The translations under genes were made by a program, and so were the position numbers. Below are positions 9,112 to 17,134 of a DNA stretch of 64,000 bases, piece by piece; within the stretch, counting starts at the first letter, position 1; each line of letters opens with the position of its first letter. This DNA comes from Sphingobacterium siyangense (GTDB lineage: Bacteria > Bacteroidota > Bacteroidia > Sphingobacteriales > Sphingobacteriaceae), in NCBI RefSeq assembly GCF_007830445.1, contig NZ_VLKR01000017.1, positions 30,443 through 94,442 on the forward strand, read 5' to 3'. Under the pieces are notes generated by a model. The model did no database searches. It was given only the letters and a program-made list of their open reading frames with translations, and was not told the origin of the DNA.

Positions 9112-9142
9112 TTGTATATAAAGGTAACTTTATCTAAGTTTG
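9112..9142 (+). promoter_or_regulatory. Bacteroidota-type promoter for the DUF4905 gene
   Basis: TTG at 9112-9114, 20 bases, then TAAGTTTG at 9135-9142, matching the TAnnTTTG -7 consensus. Predicted transcription start is near 9149, so translation must begin at ATG 9164 and not at the upstream TTG at 9140. Confidence 0.65.
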
Positions 9143-9163
9143 TCGCCTTGGATTGAAAATTAC

Positions 9164-9919
9164 ATGGCAAATCACACAATTTCAAAAGCATTCAATTTCA
9201 TTTTTACATACCCCATTTGGCGGATAGAAATCGATGCGGAGAATAAATTGATCGCTGTGGAGACCAGAAACCCAGACGATACCCTACCCTATTTTAATGT
9301 AGTCACTTTTGAAGGAACTTACGTATTACAAGACTTCAAGGCAATAGCCAAAGAGTGGGTCCTAGCTGGAATTCAATGCAAAAAATTAATACTTAAGAAG
9401 ATTGCCAATAATTCACCTATCGACGCAGGCATACAGGTAATCGATTGCTACAACCCACAGCTACAAGAAACCTGGTTCAACTACATATTCATCGGTATGG
9501 TTGATCAAGGTGTACTTATTAGACCAAAAGTAATAGCAGAAGGCTTCCAATTATTTTTGAACCTCCAATCGATGTCGATTGAAAGCAAAAATGAAATTCC
9601 CTTTAAACCTTATGCCAGCGAGCTCGTCTATCCTATTATCTACAATGGTGAAATTCCCCTTTTTTTGAAGGACTTCCCAATTGATGGTGAAATCTGGATA
9701 AATACGGTGAATGACTACTTTATTTGGGCTTTCTATGAAAAAGACAGAAACAATCGTTATCAAATCAGGCTAGTGCAATCCACAAAAGAAAAATTGACAG
9801 AGTCTATTATTGCAGTTTCCGAGCTGGAACTAAAGCTCTTCAACATTTATTTTCTTATTCACGAACAAATATTCCTTTTGACAGATAATAAACGGGAGTT
9901 TGTTTCGTATTTAGTATAA
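9164..9919 (+). CDS. DUF4905-type protein of unknown function
   Basis: 251 residues from ATG 9164 (MANHTISKAF). The frame also opens at a TTG at 9140, but that codon is inside the -7 promoter element. No signal peptide or membrane segment is apparent. It is a soluble, beta-rich-looking protein (many short strands such as IDAENKLIAVETRN, ISWRIEID-like), consistent with the uncharacterised DUF4905 family I associate with Sphingobacteriaceae. It lies 11 bases before the LysM protein gene and probably shares its transcript. No function can be assigned. Confidence 0.75.
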   Translation: MANHTISKAFNFIFTYPIWRIEIDAENKLIAVETRNPDDTLPYFNVVTFEGTYVLQDFKAIAKEWVLAGIQCKKLILKKIANNSPIDAGIQVIDCYNPQLQETWFNYIFIGMVDQGVLIRPKVIAEGFQLFLNLQSMSIESKNEIPFKPYASELVYPIIYNGEIPLFLKDFPIDGEIWINTVNDYFIWAFYEKDRNNRYQIRLVQSTKEKLTESIIAVSELELKLFNIYFLIHEQIFLLTDNKREFVSYLV

Positions 9920-9930
9920 TTGCAAAATAT

Positions 9931-10854
9931 ATGAAAGTTTTATTCGAATTAAAAACATATAAAAAGATAGCTATTCTATCCATCGCGATATTAGCTATTC
10001 AACAAGTTGAAGCAAAGAATTCAACTTCTTTACGTACTGATTTTATCCCTGATTCAGTAGGGACTGAAGCAATCAATGGTGAAGAATACGTGTTGTTCAA
10101 AATTGAAAAAGGAGACAATTATTACCAGTTAAGTAAAAAGTATAAAACAACGGTGGGTCAATTGACCCAAATAAATGGTAATGGAACATTAAGCCTGGGG
10201 CAAATTGTTAAGATTCCGACAGGTCGAAAAGCGAAATCAACAGTAAGCAACGACCGTGGAAATACGGCAGTGCAAAACCCGCGTAATCCGCAACAGCAAG
10301 AAGGTTTTACGGAATATATCGTTGGAGAGAAAGAGACACTTTATGCCATATCTAAAAGATTCAGTATTTCTGTTGAAGATATCAAAAAAGCGAACAATTT
10401 AAAAAATAACGTTATTGGCGGTGGAATGAAGCTTATGATCCCCAACCAGCCCCTACCTCCTGAACGGCCAAAATTAGTTGAACCTAAAGGAATCGAAATT
10501 GTAACACCTGATTCTACAGACAATGACGATAAAGAAGAAAATCAAATTTCAACAAACCGCTACGGAATACGCGAAAAGTCCGAACGTGGTATCGGTGTGT
10601 GGATTGATGGACTTTCATCCCAGGGTACAAGCAACCTTGCTCTTCATAAGAGCGCTCCAGTAGGTACTATTCTAAAAATTACCAACCCAATGACCAAAAG
10701 TGTTACTTACGCTAAAGTGGTCGGTAAATTTAATGATAATGCCGAAAACCAAAATGCAATTGTCGTGTTGTCAAAGTCTGCCGCCGCAAGCATAGGCGCA
10801 CTTGACAAACGCTTCCAGGTCGAAATTGCGTATGGATTACCTCTAGAAAATTAA
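9931..10854 (+). CDS. LysM-domain cell-wall protein with RlpA-like C-terminal domain
   Basis: 307 residues with an N-terminal hydrophobic signal segment (residues 10-27). Two LysM peptidoglycan-binding domains lie at about residues 56-96 (FKIEKGDNYYQLSKKY) and 128-171 (YIVGEKETLYAISKRF), joined by a Ser/Asn/Gln-rich linker. A C-terminal domain (about 215-305; SHKSAPVGTILKITNP-like, AKVVGKFNDN, VVLSKSAA) resembles the double-psi beta-barrel of RlpA-type proteins. Likely periplasmic and envelope-associated. No catalytic Asp dyad typical of lytic RlpA is evident to me, so a binding role is the safer call. Confidence 0.82.
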   Translation: MKVLFELKTYKKIAILSIAILAIQQVEAKNSTSLRTDFIPDSVGTEAINGEEYVLFKIEKGDNYYQLSKKYKTTVGQLTQINGNGTLSLGQIVKIPTGRKAKSTVSNDRGNTAVQNPRNPQQQEGFTEYIVGEKETLYAISKRFSISVEDIKKANNLKNNVIGGGMKLMIPNQPLPPERPKLVEPKGIEIVTPDSTDNDDKEENQISTNRYGIREKSERGIGVWIDGLSSQGTSNLALHKSAPVGTILKITNPMTKSVTYAKVVGKFNDNAENQNAIVVLSKSAAASIGALDKRFQVEIAYGLPLEN

Positions 10855-10886
10855 CAGAATAAAATAGCTTTTATAGCATAGTAAGA

Positions 10887-11525
10887 ATGAATAACAAACC
10901 GTATGTCATAGGAATTGCCGGAAGTAGTGGCTCTGGAAAGACTTTTTTTTTAAATAGTTTTTTAAAACATTTTAAGCCTAATGAGGTAACCTTAATTTCC
11001 CAAGATGATTATTACATCCCTGCCAATACTAAAACCCAGGAGGAAAATAGGCTCTATAACTTCGATATTCCGACATCAATCGACAGAGATGCTTTTTATA
11101 AAGATATCAAGGCACTCTTTAACGGTGAGACAATATATAAAGAAGAGTATACATTTAACAACCCTTCATTAACACCCAAAATACTAGAGATTAAACCGGC
11201 ACCCATTTTAATTATTGAGGGCCTATTCATTTTCTATTATACGGAAATTAATAATTTAATCAATCATAAGATATTTTTAAGCGCTGATCAGGATATCGCA
11301 TTAAGAAGACGTCTACACCGCGATCTGGTTGAACGGGGCTACTTTGAAGATGATGTCATGTACAAATGGATAAACCATGTACTACCATCCTACAACGAGT
11401 ACCTACTTCCCTATCAGGATACGTGCGATCAGGTCATATTTAACAATACCGATGAACCAGAACCAATCTGGGATATCACCAACCAAATTTCTGAAGAGCT
11501 AAAATTAAAGCTCAATTTGGTATAA
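10887..11525 (+). CDS. udk: Uridine kinase-like P-loop kinase
   Basis: 212 residues. The Walker A motif is GIAGSSGSGKT (residues 9-19), followed by ISQDDYYIP, the uridine-kinase signature with the catalytic Asp, a PILIIEGLFIFYY segment (Walker B region) and the LID arginines in RRRLHRDLVERGY. Phosphorylates uridine or cytidine in pyrimidine salvage. 32 bases follow the LysM gene, so it may be in the same operon; a strong hairpin ends the unit. Confidence 0.88.
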   Translation: MNNKPYVIGIAGSSGSGKTFFLNSFLKHFKPNEVTLISQDDYYIPANTKTQEENRLYNFDIPTSIDRDAFYKDIKALFNGETIYKEEYTFNNPSLTPKILEIKPAPILIIEGLFIFYYTEINNLINHKIFLSADQDIALRRRLHRDLVERGYFEDDVMYKWINHVLPSYNEYLLPYQDTCDQVIFNNTDEPEPIWDITNQISEELKLKLNLV

Positions 11526-11539
11526 AATTAAAACAATGT

Positions 11540-11574
11540 AGAAAGGAGAATCTCGTAAACAGATTCTCCTTTCT
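11540..11574 (+). terminator. Hairpin after udk
   Basis: Perfect 14-bp arms (11540-11553 and 11561-11574) with a 7-base loop. The T-tract after it is short, so efficiency as an intrinsic terminator is uncertain. Confidence 0.65.
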
Positions 11575-11593
11575 ATTTAAAGTACTTGATTTA

Positions 11594-11624
11594 TTGATAT
11601 CAAGATTTTAAATACCTATCTTTG
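11594..11624 (+). promoter_or_regulatory. Bacteroidota-type promoter for purH
   Basis: TTG at 11594-11596, a 20-base spacer, and TATCTTTG at 11617-11624 (exact TAnnTTTG). The start codon is 24 bases downstream of the -7 box. Confidence 0.7.
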
Positions 11625-11647
11625 CGCCACGAAACAAATCCATCATA

Positions 11648-13174
11648 ATGAACCATCCTGTAAAGATTAAAAATGCATTGGTTTCAGTCTATTATAAAGA
11701 CGGCCTTGCTCCTTTAGTTGAATTATTAAACAAATACGGTGTAACCTTCTATTCCACTGGTGGAACAGAAACATTTATCAAAGATTTAGGTATAGATGTT
11801 GTTCCAGTTGAAGACCTCACCAGCTACCCTTCTATTTTAGGAGGCCGTGTAAAAACATTGCATCCAAAAGTATTTGGCGGTATTTTGGCACGCCGCCCGC
11901 TTGAGTCGGATCAACAACAGCTTGCTCAGTATGAAATACCTGAGATCGATTTGGTTATTGTGGATTTGTACCCTTTTGAAGAAACTGTTGCTTCCGGTGC
12001 ATCCGAGCAAGATATTATCGAGAAAATAGATATCGGTGGAATTTCATTGATACGCGCTGCCGCTAAAAACTTTAACGATGTCGTTATTATCTCTTCCAAA
12101 AATGATTACAAAGAATTGGAAGAAATACTAGCAAACCAAGAAGGTAATACGTCATTGGAACAACGTAAAGAATTTGCTAAACGTGCATTCAATACATCCT
12201 CTCATTACGATACAGCAATCTTCAACTATTTCAATCAAGAAAATCCGCTTCAGGTTTTTAAACAATCTGAGCAAAAAGCGCAGGTGTTGCGCTATGGTGA
12301 AAACCCGCACCAAAAAGGCACTTTCTTCGGTGATTTAGATAAGATGTTTGATAAATTAAACGGTAAAGAGCTATCTTACAACAATTTGGTTGACGTTGAT
12401 GCTGCCGTTGCTTTGATTGATGAGTTCACAGAACCTACATTCGCGATCTTAAAACACACCAATGCTTGTGGAGTTGCCTCCCGTTCAACAATCAAACAAG
12501 CTTGGTTAGATGCTTTAGCATGTGATCCTGTTTCAGCTTTCGGTGGAGTCTTAATAACGAATGGTCAAGTTGATGCTGCAACAGCTGAAGAGATCAATAA
12601 ATTATTCTTCGAGGTGTTGATTGCACCTTCTTATTCTGAAGAAGCGATCGCTATACTTACCGCAAAGAAAAACAGAATTATTTTGGTTCGTAAAGAGGTT
12701 ACATTGCCAGAACAACAGTTCAAAACTCTATTGAACGGCGTCATTCTTCAAGATAAAGACAATACGATTGAAGGACCTGAACAAATGGTTACAGTAACAC
12801 AAGTACAGCCAACTGCAGAACAACTGGAGGATCTTTATTTTGCGAACAAAATTGTAAAACACACCAAGTCAAATACAATCGTATTTGCTAAAAATGGCAC
12901 TTTGTTAGCTTCAGGTGTAGGGCAAACTTCACGTGTAGATGCATTGAAACAAGCTATTGAGAAGGCCATTTCTTTCGGTTTTGACCTTAAAGGCTGTGCA
13001 ATGGCATCGGATGCCTTCTTCCCTTTCCCTGACTGTGTGGAAATTGCTTCAGAAGCTGGTATCGCGGCGGTGTTGCAACCTGGTGGTTCAATCAAAGATC
13101 AATTGTCAATTGATATGGCCAATGAAAAAGGAATCTCCATGGTAACAACAGGTGTTAGACACTTTAAGCACTAG
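11648..13174 (+). CDS. purH: Bifunctional AICAR transformylase/IMP cyclohydrolase
   Basis: 508 residues, usual length. The N-terminal third is the MGS-like IMP cyclohydrolase domain (NALVSVYYKDGL, YSTGGTETFIKDLG, GGRVKTLHPKVFGGIL, KIDIGGISLIRAAAKN). The rest is the AICAR transformylase with RYGENPHQKG, ILKHTNACGVA (catalytic Lys-His) and SDAFFPFPD. Catalyses the last two steps of IMP synthesis from AICAR using 10-formyltetrahydrofolate. Single-gene unit with its own promoter and terminator. Confidence 0.98.
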   Translation: MNHPVKIKNALVSVYYKDGLAPLVELLNKYGVTFYSTGGTETFIKDLGIDVVPVEDLTSYPSILGGRVKTLHPKVFGGILARRPLESDQQQLAQYEIPEIDLVIVDLYPFEETVASGASEQDIIEKIDIGGISLIRAAAKNFNDVVIISSKNDYKELEEILANQEGNTSLEQRKEFAKRAFNTSSHYDTAIFNYFNQENPLQVFKQSEQKAQVLRYGENPHQKGTFFGDLDKMFDKLNGKELSYNNLVDVDAAVALIDEFTEPTFAILKHTNACGVASRSTIKQAWLDALACDPVSAFGGVLITNGQVDAATAEEINKLFFEVLIAPSYSEEAIAILTAKKNRIILVRKEVTLPEQQFKTLLNGVILQDKDNTIEGPEQMVTVTQVQPTAEQLEDLYFANKIVKHTKSNTIVFAKNGTLLASGVGQTSRVDALKQAIEKAISFGFDLKGCAMASDAFFPFPDCVEIASEAGIAAVLQPGGSIKDQLSIDMANEKGISMVTTGVRHFKH

Positions 13175-13189
13175 TTGAACTTCAATAAT

Positions 13190-13230
13190 AAATAAAAAAA
13201 GCTACTTTAGAAAAGTAGCTTTTTTTATTT
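13190..13230. terminator. Bidirectional terminator between purH and the YkvA-like gene
   Basis: AAAAAAAGCTACTTT (left, ending 13208) is complementary to AAAGTAGCTTTTTTT (right, from 13212), with A and T tracts on each side. It ends two convergent genes, overlapping the stop of the minus-strand one. Confidence 0.88.
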
Positions 13231-13597
13231 ATCTCGCTTCTACAGGAAACTTTGAACGCTTATACTGTTCCATCTCAGCGCTAAGTTTGCGAATCGCATA
13301 ACCAACAATGGCCACATCATCTATCCACCCGCCCACAAGAATAAAATCAGGAATCGCATCAATCGGCGAAACCACATAAAGTATCGTTCCAATAATAATC
13401 GATAAATTCCATTTATCCATTTTATACTTCCCCGTAACTGTGTCCTTACACATTGCAATTAATACGTTGAAGTCGTCCATATAGCCCCCTAGATTCCTCG
13501 CTTTTGCTTCCGCCTGTACAAATTCAGATTCCGTAATTTTACGATGCCTAAACTGCTCAAACATTCCCTTCGCAATTCTTTTGATTCTATTGTTCAT
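13229..13597 (-). CDS. YkvA-like DUF1232 protein
   Basis: 122-residue protein. The C-terminal half contains the DUF1232 motif (YVVSPIDAIPDFILVGGWIDDVAIVGYAIRKL at residues 71-102), in which SPID-IPDFI is the family signature and forms a membrane-associated hydrophobic segment. The N-terminal half is charged and helical. The family is widespread and uncharacterised. Stands alone with its own promoter. Confidence 0.85.
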   Translation of the reverse strand: MNNRIKRIAKGMFEQFRHRKITESEFVQAEAKARNLGGYMDDFNVLIAMCKDTVTGKYKMDKWNLSIIIGTILYVVSPIDAIPDFILVGGWIDDVAIVGYAIRKLSAEMEQYKRSKFPVEAR

Positions 13598-13601
13598 ACT
13601 T

Positions 13602-13633
13602 CAAAATTAGGATTACTAGTTTAACAATCCAAA
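13602..13633 (-). promoter_or_regulatory. Promoter for the YkvA-like gene
   Basis: On the minus strand TTTG (13633-13630), a 20-base spacer, then TAATTTTG (13609-13602), exact to the -7 consensus. The start codon is only five bases further on, so the mRNA would be nearly leaderless. Confidence 0.6.
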
Positions 13634-13927
13634 TCCTCGCCCTAAACCAAACTCGAATCAAAATCGGATTGCATATCGCAACATAAGCAAATCCTTTCCC
13701 TCAAACTGATTAAATTTTGCCTAGGAACCATATTCATCTGCCGCCGATCCGATTAACCACCATCTTTAAAAACTGGCTTGCAAAGGCTATTGGAATAAAA
13801 AACGAGATCTGATTATAGATTTTTATTATTTTTACAAATCGCTGTAGCAAAGTGTCAGTCATCTCCGTATAATAGACAACACAAGCGCAATGTGAGTCAC
13901 AAAAACAGATTTTAATATTACACGGTT
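13634..13927. other. Gene-free interval, nothing recognised
   Basis: About 290 bases between the divergent YkvA-like and DUF4397 genes. I find no open frame with coding character, no RNA gene and no strong hairpin. It should hold the promoter of the DUF4397 lipoprotein, but no good -33/-7 pair is evident. Confidence 0.5.
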
Positions 13928-14638
13928 ATGAAAAACTATAGATTATTTAATTTTATTGCTATTGCTTTAGCGGCCTTCTTTCTAACAAGCTGTCTAAAAG
14001 ATAACGATGACCAGCCAATTCCTGCTGCATTGCTTACCATGGTCAATGGGTACACTGATGCGAATGCAGTTATATATTTCGCAGACGGAGGTTCGCTTCA
14101 AAACCCCAATTATCCACTGGGATTCAAGAGTTATGCTCAAATTGGCTTATTTACAGGCGCACGTAAAATTACAGTTTCCGCTGAATATAACACTAAATTA
14201 ACGGATACAACTGTAACAATCAAAGACAGCACCATATATACATCCTTTTTATTTGGAACGAAATCCAAACCCGTACAGGTGATCACTACAGATCGAATCA
14301 ATAAAGACATCAAAAATACAGAGTCTGGTTTACGCTTCTTTAATCTTGCTGAAGGTACGGATTTAGTTAGCCTTAAAATAGGCGATCAGACTTCCCCATC
14401 AGAATGGACAAATAGAGCACAAGAAACACAGAATTCGGCAAGTGCCCATCAGGGCTTTATCGCTCAAAAAAGTGGCACATTCACTGTAACAGCTCGTGAT
14501 AAAGCGGGGAAAACAATCGCAACACGCAGCGATATTAAATTGGTTGAAGGCTATTATTATTCATTGATACTCATAGGCAAAGCTAATGATGAAAAGAAAC
14601 CATTATACATTGGTTTAGTAGCGCAAGCCGCAAATTAA
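13928..14638 (+). CDS. DUF4397 lipoprotein
   Basis: 236 residues. Lipoprotein signal with a lipobox LTSC (Cys22) followed by Lys-Asp-Asn-Asp-Asp. The mature part looks like the beta-sandwich DUF4397 domain: LTMVNGYTDANAVIYFADG, YAQIGLFTGARKITV, and two copies of a strand pattern ending in YYYSLILIGKAND. Members are cell-envelope proteins of unknown role in Bacteroidota. Monocistronic, with a strong terminator after it. Confidence 0.82.
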   Translation: MKNYRLFNFIAIALAAFFLTSCLKDNDDQPIPAALLTMVNGYTDANAVIYFADGGSLQNPNYPLGFKSYAQIGLFTGARKITVSAEYNTKLTDTTVTIKDSTIYTSFLFGTKSKPVQVITTDRINKDIKNTESGLRFFNLAEGTDLVSLKIGDQTSPSEWTNRAQETQNSASAHQGFIAQKSGTFTVTARDKAGKTIATRSDIKLVEGYYYSLILIGKANDEKKPLYIGLVAQAAN

Positions 14639-14662
14639 AATACCCATATCTATATACTTTAT

Positions 14663-14703
14663 AACAACGGCCGTCATGTAATCATGATGGCCGTTGTTTT
14701 TCA
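14663..14703. terminator. Terminator after the DUF4397 gene
   Basis: AACAACGGCCGTCATG (14663-14678) pairs with CATGATGGCCGTTGTT (14683-14698) with one mismatch, 4-base loop, then a T run. The minus-strand gene on the far side can use the same hairpin. Confidence 0.88.
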
Positions 14704-14724
14704 TTTTATACGATACTGTAGATC

Positions 14725-15030
14725 TTAATGATTCTCTTTAGCTGCTACTTTAGTAATCACATAAATATCCTCATTGTCTTTTTTCATCTTATACTTCTCA
14801 CGAGCAATACGTTGCACTTCTTGCGGATTTGATCGAATATCGTTAATTGTCTTAATGATGGCGGCATTCTCCTTCAGATAGAAGGAGCGTTCACTTTCCA
14901 AATTTGCTTTCTGCTTTTGATAACTATACTGCGTGGCAAAGTCATTTCGATCAAAAAATAACATCCACACGAGAAAAGCCAAAGCGGCTAACAAATACTT
15001 ATTTCTTATTAAAGACCACAATCGTTGCAT
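14725..15030 (-). CDS. Septum formation initiator (FtsB/DivIC-like)
   Basis: 101 residues: short cytoplasmic N-terminus, one membrane segment (about residues 12-26, YLLAALAFLVWMLFF), then a coiled coil (residues 36-70) and a conserved tail with NPQEVQRIAREKYKMKK, in which the IAREKY pattern marks FtsB/DivIC proteins. These act in the divisome with FtsL and FtsQ. A -7 box (TATTTTTG, 15042-15035) lies just upstream of the start. Confidence 0.88.
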   Translation of the reverse strand: MQRLWSLIRNKYLLAALAFLVWMLFFDRNDFATQYSYQKQKANLESERSFYLKENAAIIKTINDIRSNPQEVQRIAREKYKMKKDNEDIYVITKVAAKENH

Positions 15031-15166
15031 AAGACAAAAATACTATTTAGCTTTTATACTTAGGATATTTTCTTCAAAAGTTGAACATCTTTAATTAAAG
15101 ATATGGAATAATATGTTCAAAGTCATCATATACCTAGAATAATCTTATCTTTAACAGTTCAAAAAC

Positions 15167-15238
15167 GATCATTTCAATGAAATATTCATCGTTAAGACGA
15201 AACGCAGTTTTAACGATAAAAAGATATTCCAAATGATC
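15167..15238. repeat. Nested imperfect palindrome upstream of lpxB
   Basis: GATCATTT (15167-15174) pairs with AAATGATC (15231-15238). Inside it ATCGTTAA (15188-15195) pairs with TTAACGAT (15210-15217), and AATATT/ATATT segments lie between. The whole spans 72 bases and ends 24 bases before the lpxB start codon. It could fold in the 5' leader or act as an operator. Confidence 0.55.
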
Positions 15239-15261
15239 ATTAAAGAATAAATCGTTGACAT

Positions 15262-16377
15262 ATGAAATACTATCTTATTGCAGGTGAAACTTCAGGGGAC
15301 TTACATGGCGCCAATCTTATTAAAGCATTAAAAATTGAAGACCCCAATGCGACTTTCCAAATAGTCGGGGGAAATCTAATGCAAGCAGAGGCCGAAAAAA
15401 AAGCATTGATACATACTTCAGAAATGGCTTTTATGGGCTTTATAGAAGTTTTAAAAAATCTGCCAAAGATATCTAGGAATCTCAAACTTGTTAAAAATGA
15501 TCTATTAAAAGAAAAACCAGACACCGTCATTCTAATAGATTTCCCGGGCTTCAATTTGAAAATTGCTGATTTTGCAAAAAAACATGGAATCAAAACATGC
15601 TACTATATTTCCCCAAAAGTGTGGGCCTGGAACCAAGGCCGCGTAAAGAAAATCAAACGGATTGTCGACCATATGTTTTGTATTTTGCCTTTTGAGGTAG
15701 ATTTTTATAAGCAGTGGCGTATGCCCGTTGATTACGTTGGAAACCCGCTTTTGGATGCGATTTCAACCTATAATTTCAATTCCCAATTTAGAGCACAAAA
15801 TGGACTTTCAGAAAAACCACTGATCGCCCTTTTACCGGGAAGCCGGGAAATGGAAATTTCCAAGCTTCTTCCTATCATGGCCGAACTTCCATTTTTCTTT
15901 CCTGTTCATCAATTTGTCATCGCCGGTGCTCCTAATTTTGATGAAGCCTACTACAAGCAGTTTTTTAAAGGTATTGATATTCCCGTGATCTTCGATCAAA
16001 CCTACGACATTCTCCATAACGCAGAAGCTGCAGTCGTTACAAGTGGGACGGCTACTCTTGAAACAGGTATTCTGAAAGTACCTCAGGTTGTCGTTTATAA
16101 GGCTAACCCAATATCTGTATGGATAGCCAAATTAGTCATCAAGGTTAAATTTATCTCTCTAGTGAATCTAATTAATAATTTCTTATCAGTGAGGGAATTG
16201 ATTCAAGAAGACTGCACGGCATATGATATTTCATATGAAGTAGGCGAACTTATCAATAATAAAGCTCATCGCGCAAGTGTGATGGAAAACTACGATATTT
16301 TGGCTGAGAAACTAGGTTCTCCTGGCGCATCAGAGAAAACTGCCAAATTAATTGTAAAATATCTCGCTAAAATTTAA
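15262..16377 (+). CDS. lpxB: Lipid-A-disaccharide synthase
   Basis: 371 residues. Family-19 glycosyltransferase that joins UDP-2,3-diacylglucosamine and lipid X in lipid A assembly at the inner membrane. Recognisable motifs: IAGETSGDLHGANLI (residues 5-19), FPGFNLK, YYISPKVWAWNQGRVKKIK, VDYVGNPLLD, LLPGSREMEI, and VTSGTATLE near the UDP-sugar site. Length fits. The long palindrome lies just upstream. No other lpx gene is adjacent. Confidence 0.97.
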   Translation: MKYYLIAGETSGDLHGANLIKALKIEDPNATFQIVGGNLMQAEAEKKALIHTSEMAFMGFIEVLKNLPKISRNLKLVKNDLLKEKPDTVILIDFPGFNLKIADFAKKHGIKTCYYISPKVWAWNQGRVKKIKRIVDHMFCILPFEVDFYKQWRMPVDYVGNPLLDAISTYNFNSQFRAQNGLSEKPLIALLPGSREMEISKLLPIMAELPFFFPVHQFVIAGAPNFDEAYYKQFFKGIDIPVIFDQTYDILHNAEAAVVTSGTATLETGILKVPQVVVYKANPISVWIAKLVIKVKFISLVNLINNFLSVRELIQEDCTAYDISYEVGELINNKAHRASVMENYDILAEKLGSPGASEKTAKLIVKYLAKI

Positions 16378-16434
16378 ACTCTTTTACCTTTTATTTGTCA
16401 AACTACTAGTTAGTTACAATTAATTAAAAGTTTT

Positions 16435-17070
16435 ATGAAATTTAAATTTATTCTAGGCTTTTTTCTTTGCTTTGCAATGACCTTCACTGGGAAAGCACAA
16501 GAAATACAACATATTTCTAAACTGGAAATTGGCAAAAAGGCAAAAAAAAATATCGATAATAGAGACTCAACTGTCGTCATGCACATCGATACTTTAATCA
16601 TGAAAGACAATGCTACCCTTTCGTTCTATGGCAAGAAAAATGTCAAGCTAACGATTGGTTATGCTGAAATTGGAAATAAGGCAACCATCTATGGAACCGA
16701 TGGAAAGAATAACGGTGCAAACTTTGACATCAATGCTAATTTTCAAAAATTAGGTTCCCTTTATATCATTGCAAAAGGGGATGACGCTTTTAATGGTACC
16801 AAAACTTTTCCCAATGGGAACGGAGGAAAAATTAAAGTCACTTTAACAGATGGCAGTCTCAAACCGCAAACAACAAACAAAAAAGCGGCGAACTATATCT
16901 ATGGAGACGTAGCTGCAGGTGGCCGCGCTGTCAATGCAAACACAGACTTGAGAAACATCTATGATCGGATTAAAACTGCTCCCACCGGATTGAGAGGGTT
17001 ACCTCAAGGACAGATTTATTCTGGCAGTGCCGGAACTGAGGGTACATTTGAACTAATTTCAACACAATAA
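16435..17070 (+). CDS. Secreted protein of unknown function
   Basis: 211 residues with a clear signal peptide (MKFKFILGFFLCFAMTFTGKAQ, cut after residue about 22). The mature protein is Lys/Asn/Gly-rich with repeated beta-type strands (DNATLSFYGKKNVKLTIGYAEIGNKATIYG) and a Gly-rich C-terminal part. I do not recognise a family. The gene lies 57 bases after lpxB in the same direction, and ends in the longest perfect terminator hairpin in the window, so it could be cotranscribed with lpxB. Confidence 0.75.
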   Translation: MKFKFILGFFLCFAMTFTGKAQEIQHISKLEIGKKAKKNIDNRDSTVVMHIDTLIMKDNATLSFYGKKNVKLTIGYAEIGNKATIYGTDGKNNGANFDINANFQKLGSLYIIAKGDDAFNGTKTFPNGNGGKIKVTLTDGSLKPQTTNKKAANYIYGDVAAGGRAVNANTDLRNIYDRIKTAPTGLRGLPQGQIYSGSAGTEGTFELISTQ

Positions 17071-17080
17071 CGAAATCCTT

Positions 17081-17129
17081 AACCCATAAAAAAGGCGTAT
17101 TAGAGAATAATACGCCTTTTTTATGGGTT
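17081..17129. terminator. 22-bp perfect hairpin between convergent genes
   Basis: Bases 17081-17102 are exactly complementary to 17108-17129 with a 5-base loop. The stem contains GGCGTATTA flanked by A and T tracts, so it can act as an intrinsic terminator in both directions. Confidence 0.9.
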
Positions 17130-17134
17130 CATTA

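Noticed and set aside
13634..13927. Cryptic small gene in the YkvA-DUF4397 gap
   Set aside because: All frames are broken by stops without conserved-looking stretches or start context.
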